From NCBI GenBank assembly GCA_027596945.1, contig JADGJH010000281.1:1-17255 (forward strand): a stretch of DNA of 17,255 bases, read 5' to 3'. The notes under the pieces were generated by a model that was given only the letters and a program-made list of their open reading frames with translations, made no database searches and had not been told where the DNA came from. Source of the DNA: Physocladia obscura. Its lineage: Eukaryota; Chytridiomycota; Chytridiomycetes; Chytridiales; Chytriomycetaceae. Within the stretch, counting starts at the first letter, position 1. Each line of letters starts with the position of its first letter. The position numbers were made by a program, and so were the translations under genes. Below are positions 1 to 9,748 of the stretch, piece by piece.

Positions 1-1197
1 CACAATTTTTGAAAATAGGGCAGAAGTTGTAATGTCTATAATGGGCAAAAGCAGTGGCAACAGTTTGCAGGATATTCTTCATATTGACTTTATTTTCTGG
101 GAATATTCTTTGCAGTTGTTTCTTGATCATTCCAAAAAGCACTTCAATTAGATTGAAAAAGGGGCAATATGCAGGTAAAAACAGTGGAATAATTCCCAGA
201 GAACGAATGTACATGATAAATTGAGATAAACAGCGAATAGAAGCGTCATCTAAGATCCATATTGAATGTTTGCCGGGATATTTGGACACCTTTCCAGATT
301 TCAGGGCAAAAGTGCGACAGCAATCAGCAAACTTAGATCGGTCAAAAGTTCCTTCTGTAGAATATGACTCAAGGATTCCAGAATAACCTATAAATGTCAG
401 TAAAGAGACACGAGGTAACCTCAGGTACACTCCCCAAATACAAAGCCTCTTTTCTTTCATTGCATATCCTTGGCGGCGTACAAGACCTCGATTTTCAAAT
501 GAGACTTCGTCCAAGAATACCAAATTGTAGCTTGTCCAGTCGAGGCTGTTTATTTCATGCATGAACCTCATAACATCTGTTTCTTTGATGTGAATTGCTT
601 GCCGTTCAAGAACTTTCCTTTGCATTCCAAAAGCATTCAATATGCTCCAGACTTGAGACAGACTGATAGATTGCTTCCAATGCAATTTGAATGCTTTCTG
701 TGCTTCATCCAAGAAGGACAGTGGTTGTGCTTTGAAGTACTGTAGTATCCATTCCTTGTGTGTGATGGTGAATTGTCAAATAACAGTCACTTGCTTGCAA
801 GAAACACCTCCAGTTTCTTTGAACCACCTGATCCAGTTTTGAATAGTTTCAGGGCGCTTCATATAGATCTTGGAAATTTTGGAGACTTGCTTGCAGTGAA
901 TGAAATAGTTATCTAAGGCATGAATTTTTGTGTTTTCATGTGCATGTGTGTGGGAAACAACATGCTGTAGGCCAACAGGCATGTTCACAGGGTTGCTGAC
1001 TGTGTGCAGGGGTTGAGTTTGAGTTGAATAAACAATATTTGCTTATTTTGTAGCAGTGACATGCCTCCTGTGTTGGTGACATATCTCAGCTGGAATCTCT
1101 GCAGTGCTGCTTTCTTGAAATCAGCAGGCAAAAATTTGTTACCAAAGCAGCAATATAAGCAATGACAGAAAGACCACATTTGTTTGATTTTTCTCAA
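1..1197 (-). pseudogene. IS630/Tc1-mariner-type DDE transposase, decayed and cut by the window edge
   Basis: Read on the minus strand, 775 down to 1 is one open frame with the layout of a DDE_3 (IS630/Tc1) transposase. It has a second helix-turn-helix region, then FLDEVSFENRGLVRRQGYA carrying the first catalytic Asp, then WILDDAS with the second Asp. LPAYCPFFNLIEVLFG carries the Glu, 34 residues after the first Asp of LDDAS (a D34E spacing). The same frame continues upstream through an in-frame TGA at about 773-775 into a first helix-turn-helix (SKIYMKRPETIQNWIRWFK, within 776-988). A further N-terminal piece with LPADFKKAALQRF lies in another frame at 985-1197. The catalytic triad looks intact, but the premature stop and frame break argue for an inactive copy. 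An unrecognised intron could explain the frame change near 985 but not easily the TGA. The C terminus lies outside the window, and no terminal inverted repeat was found. Confidence 0.85.
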
Positions 1198-1404
1198 ACA
1201 TATTTTTGTTGAAGAGAAAAACTCAAAGATGCCTTTATACTGATCTATTTGAAATACTATTTCAAATTCAGGGGTATCTCAAGTACAAAAAAAAGCTATA
1301 AAGAGGGCTCTGGATTTCCTTTTTTTGTGTAGAATCTTAACAAATAAAAAACTCTCTCAATTCTCAAACTCAAAGTCTACTATCAAGCTTTTTATAAACT
1401 TACT

Positions 1405-1912
1405 GGAATATCAGCAGATTGGAATGAAGTACTAAATGTGGAGTCAGATCCACTGGTCCTAGAACAAAAAAAAACTGCATGGAATTCTTGAACAGCTCAA
1501 GGCAACACAATTGACAGACACATTCAGAGCTGTACATATACACAAGACAGGGTATACAAGATTTGGTAGAAGAAATGAACTACAATGCAAATACAATAAC
1601 AGTGGAAAAAACAATGAAATAATCCAAGCAAGCAGAATAGATGCTATCTGGTCAACAATGGGTCTTGCAGAAATAATTGTTAGAAGTGACAGCCTTGTGG
1701 AACTATATGACAATCAAATATCTGACCATGTACCAGTGATTACACTTGAAGCAACTACGCAGCTTCCAAAAATAATGAGAGAGAAGATAGACACAGCACT
1801 AGCAACAGAAGAAAACTGGACAAACTATGCAGAAGGACTCAAAATAAAATTATCCTCAACAAATATTGATGAAAAAGCTGATGATGAAGAATTAATCAAA
1901 TCCCACACTTAA
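1405..1912 (+). pseudogene. Non-LTR retrotransposon (LINE) endonuclease relic
   Basis: The 1463-1912 frame contains LKATQLTDTFRAVH, then a TRFGR stretch, then SRIDAIWSTMGL and later SDHVPVITLEA. This is the order of the C-terminal part of exonuclease-endonuclease-phosphatase domains of LINE elements, where the SRIDxI and SDHxPV motifs carry active-site Asp and His residues. An upstream piece in a different frame, 1405-1491, reads WNEVLNVESDPLVLEQ, resembling the GDFN-type motif region just before. The two pieces meet at an A-rich run (1465-1474), so a frameshift in that homopolymer is likely. No reverse transcriptase follows and the frame ends in TAA at 1910-1912. This is therefore a short dead fragment. 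Family-level assignment beyond the LINE endonuclease is not possible by eye. Confidence 0.7.
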
Positions 1913-2539
1913 CTGTAACCTAAGTAGGGGTTATTCTCAAGTTTATCTCCTTCAAAAAGATTCTATTCATGTTTGTACAGCGCGCTGCTTAATTTCTGGT
2001 GCAGGGGTCTCTACACACTTCAGTGTTCATTTTGGAAGTTTCTTCTGTTTTCGGCTCAACAAAAAAAGGCAACGGGACCAGCGAAACCCTTCCTTCACAA
2101 TCAATCAATTCAATCTGCTCCGCCGCTCACCTAGCCTTCCAGTCCAGCACGTATCCGCATATCCGCTAATCTTTGCTTCATTGGCGCTTCTCCTTCGGTT
2201 CCTCCTTCGAATCTGCTTCTTCGGTTTCTGTATCTGCCACCGATCCTCTCAACTGTCGAACGAAACAAGCACGCCTATTGCTAGTTTCGCATCCACAGCA
2301 TCGACATCCAATCAATTTCAAGCCAAAGGATCCAGTCCGTCCCTTAACCAGGTCGGGAATTCAGGTGATCTGAACAGGTCAAGTATACTCTGTCACTTTG
2401 TTTTCTGTTCTTATCAACTCCTGGCTGTTTTAGACTTCGATTTTGTCCCACCCAGATCACACTTGTCGATCACCCGCTGCTCTTTTACTGACACCCTTGC
2501 AGTTTTCTGTGCTTTGCAATCCTATCTCATATAATCATC
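1913..2539 (+). promoter_or_regulatory. Upstream region and probable 5' leader of the GW/RRM gene
   Basis: No supported coding sequence. The stretch changes from AT-rich, CpG-poor relic sequence to CpG-containing, pyrimidine-rich sequence at about 1980, which probably marks the edge of the host gene's promoter. Several short open frames overlap here (for example 2173-2373 and 2181-2534). Their composition is low-complexity Ser/Pro/Leu and they show no motif, so they are treated as leader sequence, possibly with upstream ATGs or a leader intron. No convincing TATA box or start site was identified. Confidence 0.4.
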
Positions 2540-3783
2540 ATGGATTCCAATCCTCAGCGAGATTGCCAGTCTTTTTCAGAGCACTCATCCGATTCTCAAT
2601 GGTATTGTGTTTAGTTCAGATTGTTGCTTTGAACTAATTTCCAAATTTTCTGGTTGAAAGGGATTCTGTCGCCGGAATATCAGTCGCCAACGCCAAATCT
2701 GCGGATGCCAATTGGGCGTTACAAATCAACAAAGCAACAACATTGGTATCGGCATCAACGCGCATTGAGACCTGGGTCGCCACAGGCGGCACCCAATCGG
2801 ACAACTGGGGCACTCCGCCTCCTACCACAAATGGCTGGGACGGCAACCCCTTGCCGCCATCCAACCCGATCTCGTCTTCTACTGTCCCTGTCTTGCAAAC
2901 CCAATCATCAGCATTTTCTTCAAATTCAACCTGGACCTCAAATAATACCTTGAATCACAAAGCATCCTTTAATACTCCTGCACCTAATGGGAATTGGACA
3001 GCTTCTCCGTCAGCAACAGCTGTCAGTGGAGGTTGGGGTAATATCCAAACTTTGTCAAACCACGAATCCTCTCCAAACGGTTGGGATTCTGGTGCTTCGT
3101 CTGCCAAAAGTGATCCTTGGAGTTCTGTGCCTGGATCAGCATCGACCAAAGATTCTTCTACGTCATCCCAACCCAATTCTCAAAATATCGGCTGGAATTC
3201 ATCTCAATCAAAAAATGATGGCTGGGGTGCTGTTCCTGGTGTTAACATCAGCAGTTTTTCAAGTGACAGAGGACTCAACAAACAAACGAACTCCCAACCA
3301 CCCACGGTGGCAACAAATTGGGGAGCAGTTCAAACTTCAGCACCTTCAAAGCCAGAAAGTCAACCGCTGCCACAAACCTGGTCTCAGCTTGGTTCCGGCG
3401 CTTCTTTGAAGCACCAGGCCTTTATTCGTCAAGAATCATCAGCTCAAGCACAAAATAACTCCAACTGGGAATCACCTGTTGTCAGAAAATCGCAATCTGC
3501 TCATTGGGGACTCTCTGGAAGTGGCTGGAATAATGTTTCGGCGCCACAGCAACAATGGACCAATCCAAATGTTACTTCCAATCAACAATCCAAAAATATG
3601 AGTGGATGGGGAGCAATCGCTGACTCTCCAACTGCCAAAAATTCTGGAAATGGCAACGACTGGAACTCTGTTCCCGTGACACCTATTGCTGCAAATAATT
3701 GGGCTAACGCATACGAAGCCAATCAAAAAATCAGCATGCATGTACCACAACAGCAGCAACAGCAAAAATCTGGCTGGAACAGC

Positions 3784-3814
<31 letters not shown>

Positions 3815-6311
3815 GCAGTAGCAGTATAAATCAATCACCAAATTCTGGTGGGTGGAATGCCACACCTCCTCATCCCCACACACCATTGTCGACCTCAAGA
3901 TCTGAAGTTTCGCAACAGCAACAGCAATACCAAATTCATGGATGGGGCCCCACACCAACTCAATCCCCTGTTGCTGCTTCCCAACAAGGCCCACAACAAA
4001 GTAATGGTACCGGTGGATGGAATTCAAACAACGACTTGACGGTCGCTGGTAATGGTTCTCCAGCCAGGCCTGCAAAAGGAAGTGGAGGTATTGGTGGTTG
4101 GAATCCTCAAGGTTGGACCAATGGCACACCACCCCCTGCTTCTGGTTATCCAACAGGATTCAAACCAACAAATAATGGCCCTGCGATTCCCAAAGGACCT
4201 CCAGTTACTGGTTCTAGCGAAGACGAATGGGGTATTGGTGTTGGTGGCAGGGTTGCGAGTTTTGCTGAAGCGGATGCCAAAAATGGTTCTGTTGGAAAGC
4301 CTGGGATTATTGGCGGTGGTTTCCGGCGGGCGAAATCTACGGCTGATATTGGAGCCAAACGACTCAATTCGAGTATCGGAAGCGGCATGGGTGATGGAAA
4401 TGGTGAACATGAAGGTCCAACGAGGTTATTCGTTAAGAGTTTTGCAGACATCAACAGTGAGGTATTAAAACAAGTTTTTTTTTTTGTTCCATAGCTAAAC
4501 GGGTGATTTTTGTAGAAACCTGTCAAAGATGATTTTTCTTCGGCGATCGGAATTTTTGTGTATGGTTTACCCATCTCATTTAAAATCAAAGAGATTCTTG
4601 GAATTTTTGGAGAGTTTGGCGATGTGGTGAACGGTAACTTTTGCGTTTCGTGTTTATTTTTTTAACTTTATGTTTCAGTACGGCTAAATCCTAAAAGTGC
4701 AACTAATCCGCGCTCCTATGGTAAGCAAGGTCGTCTCCTTTCGTTATCCTGTTCAATAATTTTTTACAACAGCTCATATTGAGTATGAAGTTTCCGGTGG
4801 TGCTGCTAAAGCAATCCAGGCAACTCATGGAAAGACTGTAACGGCTTCTTCAGACCCATTGGAAGTTATTCCTGACTTTGGTGGCAAAAATATACCTACA
4901 GGTCCTGCAGCTGTTAAAACTGTGACTGAACCGAATTCTTCTGGGAACCCAAAACAACTCGGTTCTCAACAGCAGTCACAACCAACTGGATCGTGGAGAG
5001 ATGAAGCTGCGAATTCCGACAATCGCACGCTTCATATAGCGAATGCCCCTCTTAACGTTGAAAAGGTTAAATTTAAATCAATTATTAACAGTATCACACT
5101 TATTTTATTTTAACTTGTAGACTGACGTTGAGAAAGTATTTGGCCGAAATGCTGACATTAGGTTCATAAATGTCGTTCCACGCCCAAAAGAGAAGCGCAG
5201 CATGATTTTTATTACGTTCAAGACAAGTACAGCAGCCACAAAGGCTTTGGGGATTGCAAAAACTGGACGGCATTTCTCCATGACAGAGCCGCTAAAGATT
5301 GAATTTTCCCGAGCAGAAACCAGAAACACAGCCCCGGCGACAGCGTTGAACGGCACAACACCGCCTGGATCTGCCAGCACGCCGACATCTGTATCTACTG
5401 GTAGTATATCGACACTGTCTGTGACGAAAAAAAAATCGGAATCGTTCAAAGTTGAAAAGAAAAAGCAACCCAATGGCAATGCTGGCAGCGCTGGTGGCGG
5501 CAAAGAGACCGGAGGCGGAAAATCTGTTGAAAAAAAATTGAGCTCAGCAAGTATTGTGAGCAATATGTCGGGATCGGGAGGAGGTGGCAAGAAATTTCCG
5601 CGGCCCAATTTGTTTGTGCGTGATATTGCTGAAGATGCTACGAACGAAAGCGTTATTCAGATTTTCGAGAAAATTGGTCCTGTTTCTGCATGCCACATTG
5701 TTGAACGACTTGACGGATCTGGTGCGCGCTATGGACTTGTGGTGTTTCAATCTGGTGAAGACGCGGCTCGCGCTGTTCGTGATAAGATTGAGAATGCGGT
5801 ATATCCCAGACAAAGGTATGTTGTTTTGTGCTTGTTTATGTATATTTCGTTAATTTTCATTCATGAAACTAGACGTCTGACAGTTACAAAGTTGCGCAAA
5901 GATATCTCCGAAGCGCAGGTGCAGAAAGCGTTTGGAGTTTATGGCGAGGTCAAGCGTGTCGAAATTGTTGATTCGAATGAAACAGACACGTTTGTTAATG
6001 CTGAAATTGAGTACGCACGCGGAGATGCAGCGATTTTAGCGCATATTCACCTTATTGAACATAAGATTGGTGCGATTGGTGCAGATGCTGCTGGAGGGTA
6101 CTCGACTTCTATTGCATTAGTTGGTGGACAAAATGCTGAAACAGATGAAAAAGCTGTAGTGCCGTTGCCTCCGACTGTAGTAACAACTCTTGTTGAAAGC
6201 GCTGCATTTTCTGCTTCTGATGCTGTTTTTGGTGGCGGAAATGACGGAAAGCAAAATCACGATTCTGCGTTTGAGAATGAAGAAGTAATCAAGCTTGCCG
6301 ATCTTACCTGA
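2540..6311 (+). CDS. GW/WG-repeat RNA-binding protein with four RRM-like domains
   Basis: Spliced model of seven exons: 2540-2601, 2661-4461, 4516-4633, 4679-4720, 4773-5065, 5121-5815 and 5873-6311. They sum to 3450 bases, 1149 residues plus TGA, and every GT...AG junction keeps frame and joins domain motifs. Residues 21-544 hold 28 tryptophans, 17 of them in GW or WG pairs (GWG, GWN, GWD, NWG, EWG), about one per 20 residues, in a disordered N/Q/S/P-rich background with poly-N and poly-Q. Only one Trp occurs after that. RRM1 (about 632-700) starts IGIFVYGLP and is split over three exons. RRM2 (about 761-838) starts LHIANAPL. RRM3 (about 936-1003) has LFVRDI and the RNP1-like ARYGLVVF. RRM4 (about 1005-1080) starts RRLTVTKL and is weaker. 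RRMs bind single-stranded RNA; spaced GW/WG motifs are known Argonaute-binding hooks, as in the GW182/TNRC6 proteins, which also carry an RRM. A role in RNA silencing or mRNA regulation is inference. The ATG at 2540 is chosen because its exon splices in frame into the long exon. Confidence 0.88.
3784..3813 (+). repeat. (AAT)10 microsatellite coding for poly-Asn
   Basis: Ten perfect AAT units encode ten Asn inside the GW-rich exon, preceded by a CAG/CAA-rich poly-Gln stretch (about 3749-3767). Pure tracts of this kind are prone to length change between strains; the period of three keeps frame. Confidence 0.95.
5816..5872 (+). other. 57-base intron without in-frame stop, between RRM3 and RRM4
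   Basis: The intron starts GTATGT and ends CTAG. Its removal joins PRQ to RRLTVTKL, the start of RRM4. It is 19 codons long with no stop in the reading frame, so retention would insert a hydrophobic segment (about VVLCLFMYISLIFI) instead of truncating the protein. The other five introns of this gene either shift the frame or contain an in-frame stop. Splicing is favoured because the insert would be out of place between two RNA-binding domains. Confidence 0.75.
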
Positions 6312-6594
6312 AATACATATACTTTTATTTTTTTTTTGCATATAATCTATAGGAAAATATAGTGTTTTCCATTAGAAGTGCCGAAACTTTTTTTTTTTCA
6401 CATCGTCCGAATCCAACCAACCATAAAAAACAACGCTTGGTTGCCCAACCGTTGCTTCCTGCTCAGTTCAGCCCGAAGCTTAAGCCGCAGCTGTGTTGTT
6501 CCAAGCACCTCTTCTGCCGCCTCTCGAACTTACTTGGATTTGCTTCTTCTCTACCGTGTTCTTTCATTGCTCCATCTTTAAAAAGCCCTCGAAT

Positions 6595-8207
6595 ATGACC
6601 TCATCCAACGGTTTTCCCACGCGCCGTTTACTTCCCTTTAGCTCTACTCTCTCTTTTGAGGCAATACAGAAACCTGTTCCTGATGGTGCCAGCTGGGCCG
6701 TTGGTGTCCCGGGGTTCCGGCCACTTACTGAAACTTTTGCACCATCAATATCTGCAAATGACTGGCGCAACACCAGTGTTTCGTTTGCTGGGTGAGTTTT
6801 CTCTTTTGCTTGCACTTACATCCAATATTCATTGCTTATTTCAAGTTTTTTTTTAGATCGGCAACCATTTGCCCCGCATATCCAGTTTTCTATATACGGT
6901 CAAAAACATCGCCTCTATTATCGCTGAGGAATTTGCCCGATTCTCCTGCGACTCCAAAAAAATCGAAACTACCTCTAACACCAACATCATCCCCACCAAA
7001 ACGTCCTCGCAAAGCTGGTTCAGGACGTCGCCCTGCCGCATCTATCGCAATGACATTATCTCCACCTCGGAGCGATGACCAATTACTCCCGCCCGTTATC
7101 CCACATCAAGTCCCACATCGACGTCAAACAACCCTTTCGGAAAAGACGGCAACGTTGTCGGAATGCTATGCCAATCTGAAACATCAAAAGGCGCAAGAAG
7201 CTGCGGGTCTTGTTTCTTTACTCAAAAGTCGTGAACGTGTGTTAGGTGGTTATCGTCGTGTGGTTGTCGATGCAAGCGTGGCGGCCCATGGCGCTGCGAC
7301 TGTAAATGGTGTTGCACTTGGTGTTGCGCGCGAAGTTATGCGAGAAATGGATTTGCATCGTATTCGACATGAAAAGCGACGGCAACTTGAGCTTGATAGC
7401 GGTGTTGTTGGGGTCGATTCTGGAAGCGATAATGATTCTGGAATAGGACCAGGAATTGGAAGTGGAATTGGCACTGTATTTTCTTTCGAAGAAGAGCGTA
7501 ACGCTGTTTCTCGTGCCGCTCAATCAATTGATGCTGCTGTTGATATGGGTGTTTTTGCAGGGAGTGCAGCAGTATCTTTGTGTCCAGCTCAGAGTAGTTC
7601 TTCGTCGATTATTTCTACTTGTGCTGACTCGTCAACTTCTACTCGAATTCAAGTTGGTACTGCAAATTTGACCATTATGACATCTCCTATAAAGCGCGGT
7701 CGTGGTCGGCCAAGAAAGGATCAAATATACATATCTTCACTTCCTACGTCCTCTTCCGCTACTTGTCACCTGTCTTCTCTTCTACCCAACGCCGTTAGAC
7801 CAGCAAAAAAGGGTCGAACTTTTTCAGCGGCTTTAAATTTTAATTCATCTATATCGTCTTCATCTTCATTGCCTGATGGAGGAAATATTTTACTTTCAGC
7901 AGCTCACATTGTCAATCAACATGACGCTGCTGTTTCATTAAGTGGTCTTGGACCTACTATTTCTGCTGATAGCAACACTATTATTGACAGAAGAAATTCT
8001 CCAACTGTTGCCAATTTTCCAGATAACTCGTTACAGCAAAACATCTCTTCTGTTGAAGAAGAAGGCAAAGAATTTGTGCCTATAATTGATGCTGATCAAC
8101 TTGATGATAGGGAAGAAATGGGATCTACACCTTGTCCTCAAGATCCTGCAACTCCAAAATCTAGTAGTAGTGGTCTTGATCTTCTTGCTCTTGCTGCATG
8201 GTTATAA
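6595..8207 (+). CDS. AT-hook protein of unknown function
   Basis: Two exons, 6595-6791 and 6857-8207, joined across a 65-base GTGAGT...TTTTAG intron; 1548 bases, 515 residues plus TAA. The first exon has no stop and joins in phase (GG|A) to the long frame. A canonical AT-hook core, KRGRGRPRK, sits at residues 345-353, the motif that inserts into the minor groove of AT-rich DNA. A second basic patch, KRPRK followed by GSGRR, is at about 114-124. Residues about 158-250 look helical and charged (LSECYANLKHQKAQ, AREVMREMDLHRIRHEKRR) and may be the ordered part. Gly/Ser/Asp-rich and Ser-rich linkers follow, and the protein ends in a hydrophobic tail, LDLLALAAWL. I do not recognise the family; a nuclear chromatin or transcription role is inferred from the AT-hook. 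The start lies 283 bases after the stop of the previous gene on the same strand, so its promoter must lie in that short gap. Confidence 0.8.
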
Positions 8208-9748
8208 TTTTTTTTCTTTTTTGTGTATTTTATATTTTTCATCTGGCAGCTACTTTTTTATTTTATATTATTTTCAGTTGCTGTTTATCTTTGAGCATAT
8301 TGCTGGCAGTGTTTATTTCAAGGTTTGAAGAAGTAAAGATATTTTTTACAGATAATTTCATTTAATCAAATTTTTGGCTATTTTATATTTTATCATGTTT
8401 TTTACTATTATTGGTATATTGTTTGTTTTACAGCAAATTGGATCCTGGGGTGAAATTTCAAAAAATTTTCCCCCAACCAACACCAAGGATATTCAAAACT
8501 GTGATATTCTCACATGCAGGTTGAGTTTGTTTAAAACTCTTTGAGTGTCAGATTGACTTCATTCAATATTTATCTTTGTAAATATTTGTCTATTTATATT
8601 TATTTATTTATTGCTTGTCTGTTTGTCTTGGTTTCTTTTTTTTTTTTGGTTATTTACGTTTTGGTTTTGTATGTTTCTCATTGGATTTTGAGTTTGTATT
8701 ATTAAATTTAAGATGTACTGAAAAATGGACTGTTGTTTACAGGATAGAAACAACTTTGTGAAGCCAGCAGTACATACAGCTTTATACCACCTTGGGTATT
8801 CTTCCACCCCTTGCCTTCCTTCCATGATACTTGGGACAGATCTAGTGATGCTGTGGAATGAGTTAGTGGATATAGTTGTGCACCATCCCATAAGAGGCAT
8901 ATTCCCCAAAACTAAGAGGCATTATTATTGCCAGAAATGGAGTGAGCCACTGATGATTGAATCAGTAAATGCAAGTTTGTGAGTTCAAAATTATACCTCA
9001 TACAGACAACTCTTTGCAAAAGATCTTGCATTTGTAAGAGGCAATAAAGCATTTTTCAGTATAATCTAAACATGACATGCAGAATAGCCAAACTTACTGA
9101 TTATCCAGCAATTACTTTGGCAGTATAGTTTTGCAGATAGATTGAGTCAAAGTCTTAACAAAGCATTTTGTCATAGTTGGGTGAAATACAATAACCTTTG
9201 ATTCAATGGTTTTTTCTGTTGAAGTAAGAGTAAATTCAAGTTGTATTGAAGAATGACTTCACTCTTTATTGAAATAAAAAAACTCAATTCACTCAAAAAA
9301 AAAAAAAAGAAAAGAAAGAATACAATGAACTTGCTCTTTCCATCAATAAGTGGAAGCTTTGTATTAATACAACTATGGAGTTTTGTGTGGCAAGAAAAAT
9401 GGCAAAATTCATTTTTGAGAAATGCAAATCAATAATAAAGGGAGAGAATTCCCTGCTAAAATCCTTATCAATATCATAATTATAGATTGCAACCCTTTGT
9501 GATGGGTTTGTTGACCAGAAAAGATATGGATAGAAATGATATTTCAGTGAATACTGTTCATTACAATAATTTCAAATCAGAATGGTGCCATCCAACAAAT
9601 TCACAATGCAAAAAATGCATTTATAAAACATCTTTTTTGCAATACATATATGTATCTGGGCATGAACCACAAAATAATTCTCAATAAAATTTCATGAACC
9701 ATTTGTGAACCAATCTGAACCACAGTAACCTGAAAAAGAAATCCAGCA
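8208..9748. other. CpG-starved non-genic stretch, probably 3' tail plus unassigned repeat relic
   Basis: The first 200 bases are T-rich and probably the 3' end of the AT-hook gene. From about 8430 the sequence has codon-like patches, but no frame can be tied to a family. The longest is 8725-8982 on the plus strand (85 codons, with LGYSSTPCLPSMILGTDLVM). Only one CpG was seen in the whole stretch (near 8656), as in the Crypton relic that follows, so decayed transposon DNA is the best guess. An A-run at 9296-9308 and a T-run near 8636-8647 are the only simple repeats. Confidence 0.45.

Noticed and set aside
2173..2637. Overlapping plus-strand frames just before the GW gene
   Set aside because: Low-complexity, mutually overlapping and with no motif; better explained as leader sequence.
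3472..4153. Minus-strand frames of 120-140 codons opposite the GW-rich exon
   Set aside because: They are antisense shadows of a repetitive, stop-poor exon (poly-Ile and poly-Tyr come from the AAT tract read backwards); splicing and RRM motifs support the plus strand.
5105..5608. 167-codon minus-strand frame opposite the RRM2-RRM3 linker
   Set aside because: Pro/Asp/Phe-rich antisense of a Gly/Ser/Lys linker; the plus strand carries real RRM motifs.
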